Positions 10,033-18,946 of a DNA stretch of 64,000 nucleotides are shown one piece after another. Location of the stretch: assembly GCF_029854195.1 (NCBI RefSeq), contig NZ_CP122960.1, positions 2,982,001 to 3,046,000 on the forward strand, in the 5' to 3' direction. The stretch is from Amylibacter sp. IMCC11727 (lineage in GTDB: Bacteria > Pseudomonadota > Alphaproteobacteria > Rhodobacterales > Rhodobacteraceae). Made by a program: the position numbers and the translations under genes. The notes under the pieces were generated by a model. That model ran no database searches. It saw only the letters and a program-made list of their open reading frames with translations, and was not told the DNA's origin. Each line of letters starts with the position of its first letter. Position 1 is the first letter of the stretch.

Positions 10033-11145
10033 TTACTTGATGCTGTCGCGGAACACTTGCCAGTGACGATCAACGATCTGTTCATACCGCGCCGTTTTCT
10101 TTAACGCTTCAAGACCTGCATTGAACCGATACATGTTGGTTGTTCCGCGCCAGTGACGTTTGGAAATCACCACATGCAGCGTGGTTGTGGACAACGCCCG
10201 TTCCATTGCTTTCACATCACCTGTCATGTCTAGGCTCGCAATGGTACTTGGCCCCAGAAATTCGTTGGCAGACACGAAATCAACTTTACCCTCTGCCAAT
10301 AACTCAAAACAGGCAGCAGGGCTGTCAGCACGCACCAAATCGATCAGATCGTTGGTCAACCAAAGACGACCGTTTTCTTCCAGATCGTGGGTGAAATAAC
10401 CTGCTGGACGGCAAAGGGATTTGCCGTGAATATCTGAGTCATCAAAGAACCCATAATCCGCGTCTGCTTTGGCATACAACAACTCCAAAAACTCAAACAC
10501 AGGCTCCGAGAAATGGAAATTCGTACAACGTTCGTTGTTCGGATCGGCCGCGCAATCTGGTTTGATCCATGGAAAGCCCATATCGAACTTCTTTTCGTCT
10601 AACAGCGGGAACAGATGCTGTGACCAATCGTTTTCCCATGTGATCGAAAAGGGCAGCGGGCTTGGGGCCGATTCAAATGACGCATTCACCAATTCGGTGA
10701 ACATACCACCCCCCAGCCAATCCTGTTGCGTGAACGGCGCGTAATTTGATCCCGTCAACAAACGGATATCTGCATCATCCTGCAGCAATGGCGTCGGATC
10801 GGCCTGCAACGCAGTCACAGTTTTTGCAGGCTCGGTGGTTTCAACCGTTTCGGTTTCTGTGGCTGCACTTGCTGCGGTGGTCGTGACATCGTCGGGCGTT
10901 TCACCGTTGATGCACGGAACGTTCAGCGCCACACCTTGCGGAAGGTCCACAAGGTTGCCTCCCAACGCCTCTTCGTTTGCGTAATAAACAACCGACCACT
11001 TGCTGCGATCACCATAGTAATTTTGCGCAATCGACAACAGCGTATCACCTTCTTGCAAGACATAAGTCCGTCCGCAATCTTCCTGCGCCTGTGCGACACC
11101 GGCCACTGTGACCAGCACTCCCCCCGCAATAAGTTGTTTCAGCAT
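10033..11145 (-). CDS. LysM domain + periplasmic solute-binding domain protein (copy 1)
   Basis: A 370-residue exported protein. A signal peptide (about residues 1-20, ending AQA) is followed by a LysM peptidoglycan-binding domain (YVLQEGDTLLSIAQNYYG) and a Thr/Glu-rich linker to about residue 125. An amino-acid-type solute-binding domain follows (LLTGSNYAPFTQ, GYFTHDLEENGRLW, SANEFLG). Two cysteines bracket PDCAADPNNERC and recur in the upstream paralogue, suggesting a conserved disulfide. GGGGGA precedes the ATG. It lies 35 nt downstream of its paralogue in one transcription unit. No ABC permease or ATPase is present, so it may act as a wall-tethered sensor or binding protein. Ligand unknown. 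Confidence 0.75.
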   Translation of the reverse strand: MLKQLIAGGVLVTVAGVAQAQEDCGRTYVLQEGDTLLSIAQNYYGDRSKWSVVYYANEEALGGNLVDLPQGVALNVPCINGETPDDVTTTAASAATETETVETTEPAKTVTALQADPTPLLQDDADIRLLTGSNYAPFTQQDWLGGGMFTELVNASFESAPSPLPFSITWENDWSQHLFPLLDEKKFDMGFPWIKPDCAADPNNERCTNFHFSEPVFEFLELLYAKADADYGFFDDSDIHGKSLCRPAGYFTHDLEENGRLWLTNDLIDLVRADSPAACFELLAEGKVDFVSANEFLGPSTIASLDMTGDVKAMERALSTTTLHVVISKRHWRGTTNMYRFNAGLEALKKTARYEQIVDRHWQVFRDSIK

Positions 11146-11180
11146 AGCATTCCCCCGAAGGCTGCGTTGTGACTTCCGAC

Positions 11181-12284
11181 TTAGAAGCTCTCCCAGATTC
11201 GAGTCATGTGGCTATCAACGATGCGCTGATAATCACCCGAGCGTTTCAACCCGTCGAGACCCGTATTGATTAGTTCTAACATCTCTTCCGCTTGCGGGTG
11301 GGATTTCCCAACAACCACATGCAAACCTTCGATGGACAGTGGGCGCGATTGAACCACATCAACTTTGTCTTCCAGGTTCAATTCTTTCATGGCTGTTCTG
11401 CCAGAAAATTCGTTGATCGCCACGGCATCAACTTTACCCTCTTCCAACAATTCAAAACAGTCTGCCATCGTAATCGGTTGTTCCAGTTTGACCAAACCCT
11501 TGGTCAACCAAAGGCGACCGTTGCCTTCCAAATCATGCGTGAAAAATCCCTTTGGACGGCACAGTGTTTTGCCTTCCATATCCGCATCTGAGTTGAACAC
11601 CAGTGGGCGTTCCTTGGATGTGAACAACAGAACCAAAATTTCAAACATAGGCTCGGAGAAATGGAGGTTCTGACACCGCCAATTATCTGGCATCGCTTTG
11701 CAGTCAGGTTTGTACCAAGGATAGGCCAAATCCATCACCGCATCCGTCAGAAGCGGGTCAAGGTGCGCTGACCAATCGTTAACCACGTAAATGCCGAAAT
11801 CTTTTACTTCGGCGTTGCCTTTCATCGCACTGTCGACAACTTCGGTGATCAAACCACCCCCGGGCAATTTGCGGTCAGTAAATGGCGCATAATCATCTGC
11901 CGTTACCAATTTGATTTTACGGTCGCGTGCAGAAACTTGAACCGCCGCAGATGCGTTCGACGATGTGGTCACGACAGCCGTGTCGTCGGTCGAACTTGCC
12001 GCCGCTTGTACCGTGCCACCTTCTAACCCTTGTGGAAGCCCCCCAATACACGTCAGGCGCAGTTTTTGCCCAACGCGAATACTGTCAGGATTGCTGCCAA
12101 TCGCGGCGATATTTCCCTGATGGATCGCTGACCATTTCTTAGCGTCTTTATACTGGGAATCTGCAATTAGGGACAGTGAGTCACCACGCTTTACCGTATA
12201 AACCCCGCCGCAGGTCTGCGCAGCAACGGCCGTTGCCCCCATTACCAGCGAAATACCCGCTGCGATCAAACATCTTGTTATCAT
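11181..12284 (-). CDS. LysM domain + periplasmic solute-binding domain protein (copy 2)
   Basis: A 367-residue paralogue of the downstream gene with the same architecture. The signal peptide MITRCLIAAGISLVMGATAV leads into LysM (YTVKRGDSLSLIADSQY), a Ser/Ala/Thr linker, and a solute-binding domain (VTADDYAPFTDRKLPGGGL, CRPKGFFTHDLEGNGRLWL, AINEFSG). The paired cysteines in PDCKAMPDNWRC are conserved with copy 1. ATG at 12284 is preceded by GGGAG; a longer reading from 12341 would place the hydrophobic segment internally and is rejected. It is the first gene of the pair and divergent from the OmpA-like gene across a 446-base gap. The duplication suggests two ligands or sub-functionalisation. 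Confidence 0.75.
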   Translation of the reverse strand: MITRCLIAAGISLVMGATAVAAQTCGGVYTVKRGDSLSLIADSQYKDAKKWSAIHQGNIAAIGSNPDSIRVGQKLRLTCIGGLPQGLEGGTVQAAASSTDDTAVVTTSSNASAAVQVSARDRKIKLVTADDYAPFTDRKLPGGGLITEVVDSAMKGNAEVKDFGIYVVNDWSAHLDPLLTDAVMDLAYPWYKPDCKAMPDNWRCQNLHFSEPMFEILVLLFTSKERPLVFNSDADMEGKTLCRPKGFFTHDLEGNGRLWLTKGLVKLEQPITMADCFELLEEGKVDAVAINEFSGRTAMKELNLEDKVDVVQSRPLSIEGLHVVVGKSHPQAEEMLELINTGLDGLKRSGDYQRIVDSHMTRIWESF

Positions 12285-12730
12285 GGTTCCACTCTCCCAT
12301 ACATTTAGCGGCAATTTGCCAGTATTGTGGGTCACGCGCAACAGTCGTTGACATGTATATTCGGCATTTTTTCATTATTTTTGGGCACAAACATGCGAAG
12401 TCTTTGCCAAACTATTGGTAAAGTTCAAATATTGCCGATTTGGGCAACTCAACCCACAATAATCAGACATCATAAGTTGCCGCGAAGAACCTGCATTTTG
12501 GAAAATTTCCACAATATATTTCCCCCAAACTCACGAAACATGAACCGCCCTTCACCACAACACGCGCTTTCGTTGACGACCTGTAAAAACCTGTCTACTG
12601 AGTGAATTCAGTAAAAGCTGGGGAAGAGCTTTTGCGCGGGGCAGTTTAAAAATCTGAATTGATCACGCGCAGGCCAAAACGCATCTGCGTCCTAAAACCC
12701 CAACACTAGTAACAGGGTGGAATTGGTCGC
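12285..12730. other. 446-base divergent intergenic region
   Basis: It separates the LysM pair from the OmpA-like gene. It is visibly richer in A+T than the flanks (12360-12540). A TTGACA at 12348-12353 with CATTAT 19 bases on could be a weak plus-strand promoter. Short open frames in it have no ribosome binding site or recognisable product. No RNA gene is seen. Confidence 0.4.
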
Positions 12731-14251
12731 GTGACACATCGTTTTAATCAGCTGAAAATCTCCTTGCTCACGCCTTCCGTTTTGGCTCTCACTCTGGCGC
12801 TTGCCGCCCCAAACAGCGCAATCGCCCAATCAGTCAGCCTATCCCCTGCTCCAATTGCCGAATACAATGCGCTTGTCTCTGATTGGCAAAGCAAGCGGGA
12901 CGCGTTGAACGCCGCCCTTGCGAAGAAATCCGAATTCGAAACGGAAACACAATCGCTCACTGAAAAAGCAAACGCGCAGCAAGCGAAAATTGATGCCGCA
13001 AAAGACGGGCTCAGCAGCGCAGTTGTCAAAGTTGCCAGTGCCAAAAAACGCCTTTCGCGCGTGGACACATCTGACGCGGACCCACAGGGTGATGAACTGT
13101 CCACAGCTCTAATCCAGAGCCAGACCGAACTTAACACCGTCATCTCCTCTTCCGAGGATCTGCAATCCAGCATTTCAGCGATGAAAAACGAACATGAAAA
13201 GTTGCGCTCCACGGTGGATCAGTTGAAAAACGCCGCTGCGGCAGCCCAGGCCGCAGTCAGTGCCGCAGAAGTCCTGGTTGAAGCCGTTAAATCCGCACAA
13301 CAGGCCATTTCCGAAGGTGATGGTGGTTCTGAAACGGATTTGGAATCCGAATTCTTCCAAGACGCTGTGGCCCAAGCCGAAAACGCCAGCAAATCAGAAC
13401 AAGCCGCCAAAGCCGCCCTTGCCGCCACACGCAAACGCCAAATCGAAGTGGGTGAACGTTTGCTCAAAGCAGATGAACAGCTGGCCAACGCCAAACAGGC
13501 CGAAACCAACGCTTATGAAAAATTCGCAGCCGCCGATGCCGCCTTCAAGGCCCATCAGAAAAAGCGGAACGCAGAAATTGCGGCGCGCAACGAATTGATC
13601 GAAGGTATTGAACAAGAACTGTCCATCGCCCAAGACCAACTCGAAGCGCAACAAGCGATCCTGCAAAATGAATCTCTGACAATGCAGGATTTCACCGCGC
13701 AACAGGCCGCAGCCGCCAACACGCTTGCTGATCTGCAATCCGATGTGGATCGTGCCCGCAATGCGTTTGAAACCGCAACGAAAACACTGCGCGGCGATCA
13801 GAAAACCCGCGCGGTCCAGTCCGCAGCAATTATCGCGAACCTGAACGCCAGCATGCGCGAATTGATGATCGCTTCGGCCCCTGCAGCGGATACAAGCACG
13901 GCCACGGATCGCGTTATCCTGCCTGCCTCTGCATTGTTTTCAGCAAGCTCGGCAAAGCTGCAAAATGCTAATGGCGTTCGCCTGAATGAGATCGCCGCGA
14001 TTTTGAAAGACGCAACAAACCGTGTCCCCGAAGGCATCGATTGGATGATCCGTGTCGACAGCTATGGCACTGGCAATTCGGGCGAGGCATGGTTCCTCAG
14101 CCAAAATCGCGCCCTGTCAGTGGCACAAGAACTGATCGCAATCGGCAAATTTACTGGATCACAAGTTTCAGCAAACGGCTTGGTAAACGCTCAGCCATTT
14201 TCTGATGCAACACAAAACGGCTGGATCGAAATCGTTCTGACGTCACGGTGA
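12731..14251 (+). CDS. Coiled-coil envelope protein with OmpA-like C-terminal domain
   Basis: A 506-residue protein starting at GTG. A signal peptide ends at about residue 33 (NSAIAQS). Residues about 45-380 are Ala/Glu/Lys/Gln-rich heptad-like coiled coil. The last 110 residues resemble an OmpA-type peptidoglycan-binding domain (RVILPASALFSASSAKL, IRVDSYGTGNSGEAWFLSQN, RALSVAQEL). This suggests a periplasmic rod bound to the wall at one end. It recalls the OmpA/MotB-like coiled-coil proteins of alphaproteobacteria, but no MotA/ExbB partner is adjacent. It is divergent from the two LysM-solute-binding genes, which would also bind the wall. The GTG start is supported by AGGGTGGA about 12 nt upstream. 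Confidence 0.7.
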   Translation: MTHRFNQLKISLLTPSVLALTLALAAPNSAIAQSVSLSPAPIAEYNALVSDWQSKRDALNAALAKKSEFETETQSLTEKANAQQAKIDAAKDGLSSAVVKVASAKKRLSRVDTSDADPQGDELSTALIQSQTELNTVISSSEDLQSSISAMKNEHEKLRSTVDQLKNAAAAAQAAVSAAEVLVEAVKSAQQAISEGDGGSETDLESEFFQDAVAQAENASKSEQAAKAALAATRKRQIEVGERLLKADEQLANAKQAETNAYEKFAAADAAFKAHQKKRNAEIAARNELIEGIEQELSIAQDQLEAQQAILQNESLTMQDFTAQQAAAANTLADLQSDVDRARNAFETATKTLRGDQKTRAVQSAAIIANLNASMRELMIASAPAADTSTATDRVILPASALFSASSAKLQNANGVRLNEIAAILKDATNRVPEGIDWMIRVDSYGTGNSGEAWFLSQNRALSVAQELIAIGKFTGSQVSANGLVNAQPFSDATQNGWIEIVLTSR

Positions 14252-14320
14252 TCCGCGCGGCCCTTGCCAATCCAGATCAATTGCTTTGAACTGCCGCAAA
14301 CGAAACCAAAAGGCAGCCCA

Positions 14321-15520
14321 ATGACATCCCTGTTCGAAGGCATTCGCATTCTCGACCTCACCTCGATGATTTCGGGGCCCACCACCACTATGATCCTCGC
14401 GGATCAAGGGGCGGATGTAATCAAAATCGAAACCCCTGAAACTGGCGATCACACCCGCATGGTGTCCACTCGTCGTGCTGGCATGTCCGCGTCTTTTGTG
14501 AACAACAACCGCAACAAACGTTCGCTTACGCTTAACCTCAAGGACGACCGTTGCCTTGCAGCGTTTCAAGCACTTGTGAAAACGGCAGATGTGATCGTGC
14601 AGAACTTTCGCCCTGGTGTCGCCGATCGTATCGGCGTTGGCGAAACGGCCTGTCGCGCACTCAAAGACGATATCATTTACGTGTCGATTTCAGGCTTTGG
14701 CGAAACAGGCCCCTATGCGCAAAAACCCGTCTATGACCCGCTGGTTCAGGCTCTTTCAGGCCTAACAACGGTGCAGGCAGGATCGGATCAAAACCGCCCT
14801 CGATTGGTGCGCACAATCCTACCCGACAAACTGACGGGATTTGCCGCATCACAGGCCATTTCCGCCGCCTTGTTTCACCGCGAACGCACAGGCACAGGGC
14901 AGCATATTCAACTGTCTATGCTCGACACTGTTATCTCGTTTCTTTGGGGCTCCGACATGGGCGGGCACACGTTTGTTGGCAATGAATTTACCCAAGAAAA
15001 CGCCCAAAGCTTTATCGACCTGATCTATGAAACCGCCGATGGCTATATCTCGGTTGCGGTGCAATCCAACAAAGAATGGGCCAACCTGTCCCGCGCCTTT
15101 GACATGCCCGAACTGGTCGACGACCCACGGTTCAAAACGGCGGCTTTGCGCGGCAAAAACATCGACGAACGCCTTAACCTGACCCAAGAGGTTTTGCGCA
15201 CCCGCACCACCGAAGACTGGCTCGCACGGCTCGAAGCAGAAGATGTCCCCTGCGCCCCCGTTTTGCATCGCCGCGAAATGCGCGTTCATCCGCAGGTGCA
15301 GGCCAATGATACCATCATGGAATATGAACACCCCACTGCGGGTCGCCTGCGCCAAGCCCGCCCAGCGCCACGGTTTTCGGAAACGCCCACATCCGTGCGC
15401 ATTCCACCGCCAGCCTTAGGGGAACACACAGCCGAACTCTTGGCCGAAGCAGGACTATCTCAAACAGATATCGCCACACTCGCCGCCGAAGGGCTGATCA
15501 AACTGGGGGACAGCGCATGA
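14321..15520 (+). CDS. CaiB/BaiF family CoA-transferase
   Basis: A class III CoA-transferase of 399 residues that moves CoA between carboxylic acids. N-terminal ILDLTSMISGPTTTMILADQ and the GFGETGPYAQKPVYDPL segment, containing the family's catalytic aspartate in YDPLVQA, are diagnostic. The interlocked-ring fold of the family agrees with the C-terminal RQARPAPRFSETP. Substrate cannot be assigned; the L-carnitine, formate, succinate and racemase branches are all possible. ATG at 14321 follows AAAGG. It overlaps the GST gene downstream by 4 nt (ATGA), starting a three-gene coupled string of CoA-transferase, GST and DMT transporter. Confidence 0.88.
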   Translation: MTSLFEGIRILDLTSMISGPTTTMILADQGADVIKIETPETGDHTRMVSTRRAGMSASFVNNNRNKRSLTLNLKDDRCLAAFQALVKTADVIVQNFRPGVADRIGVGETACRALKDDIIYVSISGFGETGPYAQKPVYDPLVQALSGLTTVQAGSDQNRPRLVRTILPDKLTGFAASQAISAALFHRERTGTGQHIQLSMLDTVISFLWGSDMGGHTFVGNEFTQENAQSFIDLIYETADGYISVAVQSNKEWANLSRAFDMPELVDDPRFKTAALRGKNIDERLNLTQEVLRTRTTEDWLARLEAEDVPCAPVLHRREMRVHPQVQANDTIMEYEHPTAGRLRQARPAPRFSETPTSVRIPPPALGEHTAELLAEAGLSQTDIATLAAEGLIKLGDSA

Positions 15521-16206
15521 CCAAACCACTTGATTTTTACTATTGGCCAACTCCCAACGGTTGGAAAATCTCTATCCTGCTCGAAGAGTTGGGCATCCCC
15601 TACTCCACCCACATGCTCCACATCGGCAAGGGCGAACAGTTCACTCCAGAATTCCTCGCGATCAGCCCAAACAACCGCATGCCCGCCATTGTGGATCATG
15701 ACGTAACTGGCGATCCCGTGTCCGTATTCGAAAGCGGTGCAATCATGTGGTATCTAGCAGAAAAAACGGGGCAATTCCTGTCCGAGGACCCAGTGAAGCG
15801 CAAAGAAACACTGGAATGGTTGTTCTGGCAAACGGGCAACCAAGGGCCCATGGCGGGGCAACACAGCCATTTTCACAACTACGCCCCTGACAGCGAAAAA
15901 GGCGGCTATGCCGCCAAACGATACGCTGGCGAATACACGCGCTGTTTGGGCGTGTTGGAGCGCCGTCTTGAAGGGCGGGATTACATCGTAGATGACTATT
16001 CCATCGCGGATATGATGTGTTGGCCTTGGGTGCTTATCGGCAAGGCCATGGGGCTCAGCCTAGACGAATTTCCAAACGTCATTGCGTGGCGCGCCCGCGT
16101 CAAAGACCGCCCTGCCGTGCAACGCGGTGTCAGTCTTGGCAAAGACAAACGCCCAAGCCGCCCTCATACCGATGCGGAACGCAAAATCCTGTTTGGTCAG
16201 AAATGA
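15517..16206 (+). CDS. Glutathione S-transferase family protein (YfcG/YghU-like)
   Basis: A 229-residue protein with an N-terminal thioredoxin-fold GST domain (FYYWPTPNGWKISILLEEL, NNRMPAIVD, VFESGAIMWYLAE) and an all-helical C-terminal domain (DYSIADMMCWPW). The TPNGWKI motif and NNRMPAI are characteristic of the nu-class YfcG/YghU group, which in Escherichia coli has disulfide-bond reductase activity with glutathione. It is coupled on both sides by 4-nt ATGA overlaps. Substrate unassigned. Confidence 0.9.
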   Translation: MTKPLDFYYWPTPNGWKISILLEELGIPYSTHMLHIGKGEQFTPEFLAISPNNRMPAIVDHDVTGDPVSVFESGAIMWYLAEKTGQFLSEDPVKRKETLEWLFWQTGNQGPMAGQHSHFHNYAPDSEKGGYAAKRYAGEYTRCLGVLERRLEGRDYIVDDYSIADMMCWPWVLIGKAMGLSLDEFPNVIAWRARVKDRPAVQRGVSLGKDKRPSRPHTDAERKILFGQK

Positions 16207-17063
16207 ACGACCAAGCCAAAGGCCTGATCCTCACCAGCATTGGCGTTTTGTCTGTCATCCCCGACAGTTTGATCGTGCGTCTTGTGGAAACGGATGGGCT
16301 GACATTCATGTTTGTGCGCTGCGGTTTGGCAGGCTTGATGATCGGCCTGTTCACCCTGTTTCGGCACGGTTCAAACACCCTGCAAGCCTATAAAAACTTG
16401 GGGCGCTCGGGCCTGCAATACGGTGTGCTTTTGTGCATTTCCACTTTTTGCTTCATCTATGGTTTGCGCCTAACATCCGTGGCCAACGCATTGTTCATTG
16501 TTAGCACATCCCCTGTTTTTGCTGCGCTCGCCAGTTGGGCCTTTTTGGGGGAACGGTTTTCGCCGCGCATGATTTGGACCACTATCTTTGCCCTGATCGG
16601 CATTGCGATTATCGCTGCGGGGTCTCATTCAGGGGGGCAATCATCCCTACTTGGCGATGCTATAGCCCTTGGCGCTGCAGCCACGCTGGCCTTTGCCTTT
16701 ACCACGGCACGCGCGTCGCGCAGCATGTCCATGGTTCCTGCAACCGCCATCGGGTATGCTCTGACGGCGATGATTTGCGTGCCGTTTGTGCGGTTTGACA
16801 CACTGTCGCAAACCGATCTGACCCTTTTGATCATTCTTGGGGGCATGTTCGTTCCATTGGGAACGGCGCTTATGTCGCTTGGTCCACGCTACATCACCGC
16901 ATCCGAAGTGTCCTTGCTCCTGTTGCTGGAGGCCGTTCTCGCACCGTTGCTTGTTTGGTATGTGGTTGGCGAAAACCCTGGTCCTTATGCCTTGATCGGC
17001 GGAGCGGTTGTTTTGAGCACTTTGTTCATTTCAAACATGATCGGCCTGAAACGCGGGCGTTAA
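16203..17063 (+). CDS. DMT superfamily (EamA) transporter
   Basis: A 286-residue integral membrane protein with about ten hydrophobic segments arranged as two EamA repeats (FVRCGLAGLMIGLFTLF; FIVSTSPVFAALASWAFLGE; GTALMSLGPRYITASEVSLL; LLLEAVLAPLLVWYVVGE). These proteins usually export metabolites or drugs; the substrate is unknown. The start at 16203 overlaps the GST stop as ATGA, so a longer upstream reading inside the GST gene is rejected. Confidence 0.88.
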   Translation: MNDQAKGLILTSIGVLSVIPDSLIVRLVETDGLTFMFVRCGLAGLMIGLFTLFRHGSNTLQAYKNLGRSGLQYGVLLCISTFCFIYGLRLTSVANALFIVSTSPVFAALASWAFLGERFSPRMIWTTIFALIGIAIIAAGSHSGGQSSLLGDAIALGAAATLAFAFTTARASRSMSMVPATAIGYALTAMICVPFVRFDTLSQTDLTLLIILGGMFVPLGTALMSLGPRYITASEVSLLLLLEAVLAPLLVWYVVGENPGPYALIGGAVVLSTLFISNMIGLKRGR

Positions 17064-17074
17064 GGCATCGCATC

Positions 17075-18001
17075 TTACACAAGGTTTAATTGCACATCCG
17101 CAAGATCGAGCCCCTGTGCCCCCGGGATGCGCATCACTTCCACGCCGTCCACAAAGATAGACGCGCCGCTGCCATCTTCAAAATCCTGCACATCCACGTC
17201 AAAATCGTCTAATTCTTGGCGACCTTCATGGCTGTAGATGTCCACTTCAAGACGATCCTCAGCCGCATCAAAATCCATCACTGTCGGCGCTTCTTCTACC
17301 CAAGTGTTAAAGTAGCTGGTGAAGGTATCTTCCCCCTCGCCGCCATAGGCTTCGGTGGCACCGCGAATGTGCAATTCATCGTTGCCTTCGCCACCATAAA
17401 CCTCATCCACTTCCCCTTCGGTGTCCGTGCCAATTGCGGTGATAGTGTCATCCCCCGAGTCGCCGTGAACCACATCCGTGTCAATGCCTGTTGCGATATC
17501 GTCATCACCCGCACCGCCGAACACATCGCCAGTGCCATGGCCAGAAACGATCACATCCTCGCCGTCACCCCCAAAGATGGTCGCGTCTGACTCCCCGTCA
17601 GTAATCAAGTCATCGCCAGCCCCCCCGTGTAAATGGCTGATCGCGTCATCTTCAAAACCGCCGCGCAAAGTGTCATCCCCATCACCGCCAAACATGTGAT
17701 TATTGCCCGACCAATCCGTCAAAACATCATCCCCTGCACCGCCAGACAACGTGTCATCTCCGTCGCCCCCCGTCAGGCGATCATCCCCCCAACTTTCCTC
17801 TGGCGTGCCGTCATCCTCTGCCATCAAATCCTGATCGGCACTGTCATCGTCTAGGATATCAAGCAGATCACCCCCTGTGTCTTGCGACACCGCATCCGCT
17901 TCACTTTCGGTATTTTCCGATGGCTCATCCTCAGACGCCACCAACCCTCCAATGGCGGTTCCCGCGAAACCCAAAACCGAAAGAATAATTATTTCCAACA
18001 T
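17075..18001 (-). CDS. Membrane-anchored RTX (hemolysin-type calcium-binding) repeat protein
   Basis: A 308-residue, extremely acidic protein. Residues 1-22 (MLEIIILSVLGFAGTAIGGL) are hydrophobic and could be a signal anchor. A Glu/Asp-rich stretch follows, then about ten nonapeptide-like GG-G-D repeats (LTGGDGDDTLSGGAGDDVL and variants) from about residue 80 to 215, which form a calcium-binding beta roll. A C-terminal strand-rich tail (YGGEGEDTF, DFDAAEDRLEV) follows. No type I secretion genes are adjacent. ATG at 18001, with AAGGA upstream, is preferred over the 18034 alternative. Confidence 0.8.
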   Translation of the reverse strand: MLEIIILSVLGFAGTAIGGLVASEDEPSENTESEADAVSQDTGGDLLDILDDDSADQDLMAEDDGTPEESWGDDRLTGGDGDDTLSGGAGDDVLTDWSGNNHMFGGDGDDTLRGGFEDDAISHLHGGAGDDLITDGESDATIFGGDGEDVIVSGHGTGDVFGGAGDDDIATGIDTDVVHGDSGDDTITAIGTDTEGEVDEVYGGEGNDELHIRGATEAYGGEGEDTFTSYFNTWVEEAPTVMDFDAAEDRLEVDIYSHEGRQELDDFDVDVQDFEDGSGASIFVDGVEVMRIPGAQGLDLADVQLNLV

Positions 18002-18183
18002 CTGCCCATCCTTTTCACAGCGCAGCAGACCCACGCCACGTGAAATACGCCCTACAACCCCTTAGACATGGATACAGCGATATCAGAAACAAAGGGTTAA
18101 TAGCAAAAACCTGATCTAGGACGGGGCCCATGGTCACGCGGATTTCCCCTTTCCTTTTAAACGATTCTCGCCTAAAGACCCCC

Positions 18184-18201
18184 ATCTGCTGAATTGCAGA
18201 T
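18184..18201 (+). other. Stem-loop in the rpsO leader
   Basis: A perfect 6-bp stem, ATCTGC/GCAGAT with a 6-nt loop, lies 68 nt upstream of the rpsO start. In other bacteria S15 represses its own mRNA through leader structure; a role here is only a possibility. Confidence 0.3.
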
Positions 18202-18268
18202 ACTCCACGGGCCTTGCTGGACGACATCCCGGCCTGCGCCATAACACTAACTCATGAAGGAGACCCCG

Positions 18269-18538
18269 ATGTCGATTACTGCTGAAGAAAAAGCACGCTT
18301 GATGAAAGAATACGCAACCAAAGAGGGCGACACTGGTTCCCCAGAAGTACAGGTTGCGATCCTGACATCCCGCATTTCAACGCTGACAGAGCATTTCAAA
18401 ACCCACAAAAAAGACAACCACGGTCGTCGTGGCCTTTTGAAAATGGTTGCCCAGCGTCGTAAACTGCTCGACTACACAAAAGCAAAAGACGAAGCACGCT
18501 ATCAGGACCTGATTAAGCGTCTCGGCATCCGCCGCTAA
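18269..18538 (+). CDS. rpsO: 30S ribosomal protein S15
   Basis: A primary 16S rRNA-binding protein of the small-subunit platform, 89 residues, full length. Recognisable throughout: [51 protein letters not shown] at 18269 follows AAGGAGA; an in-frame ATG at 18254 sits ahead of this site. Unlike the common rpsO-pnp arrangement, pnp lies 3.1 kb downstream with three unrelated genes between. A strong terminator follows immediately. Confidence 0.98.
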   Translation: MSITAEEKARLMKEYATKEGDTGSPEVQVAILTSRISTLTEHFKTHKKDNHGRRGLLKMVAQRRKLLDYTKAKDEARYQDLIKRLGIRR

Positions 18539-18561
18539 GCGATCTTTTGATCTGAATTTTG

Positions 18562-18597
18562 AAACCCACTCTTTGCAAAAAGGGTGGGTTTTATTTT
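18562..18597 (+). terminator. Rho-independent terminator of rpsO
   Basis: AACCCACTCTTT and AAAGGGTGGGTT pair over about 12 bp around GCAA, followed by TTATTTT. Confidence 0.88.
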
Positions 18598-18622
18598 GCC
18601 TCAATCACACAAACAGACCGCT

Positions 18623-18946
18623 ATGATTATTCGCCACGCCACGCTTTACGGAACGGTTCCAGCCAAACACCAACCCGCATTTGATGCCCATATGGCAGGA
18701 CCCGTTATCGCGGCAATGCAGCAGTATCCAAACATCGTAAAAGTCGAGCTAGAAAAGATCACTGAACAGGGTACAGAAACCCCGCCGATCTATTTGCAGT
18801 TCAATTCTTATTACGCGACTTTGGAAGACATGAACGCCGCTTTGGCCAGCCCTGTGCGCGACACCGTAAAGGTGCTGACCCAACAGGGTTTGAAACAGTT
18901 CGATGGCTATATGACTCATTCCGTGTCACAGCTTTTAACGCCCTAA
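18623..18946 (+). CDS. EthD-like dimeric alpha/beta-barrel protein
   Basis: A 107-residue protein of the ferredoxin-like dimeric alpha/beta-barrel type: a first strand IIRHATLYGTV, a helix HQPAFDAHMAGPVIAAMQQY, then PPIYLQFNSYYATLEDMNAAL. The spacing HMxxPVIxxMxxYPxIxxVE resembles EthD/ABM-like families, including monooxygenase-like and stress proteins. No catalytic residue can be assigned. ATG at 18623 is used because upstream codons fall in the rpsO terminator. Its end overlaps ilvA, on the opposite strand, by 4 nt. Confidence 0.6.
   Translation: MIIRHATLYGTVPAKHQPAFDAHMAGPVIAAMQQYPNIVKVELEKITEQGTETPPIYLQFNSYYATLEDMNAALASPVRDTVKVLTQQGLKQFDGYMTHSVSQLLTP

Noticed and set aside
12327..12605. 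A possible small gene in the gap before the OmpA-like gene
   Set aside because: Weak start context, unusual composition and no domain; likely chance.
18035..18268. A tRNA or small RNA between the RTX gene and rpsO
   Set aside because: No cloverleaf could be folded; only a short hairpin in the rpsO leader is seen.
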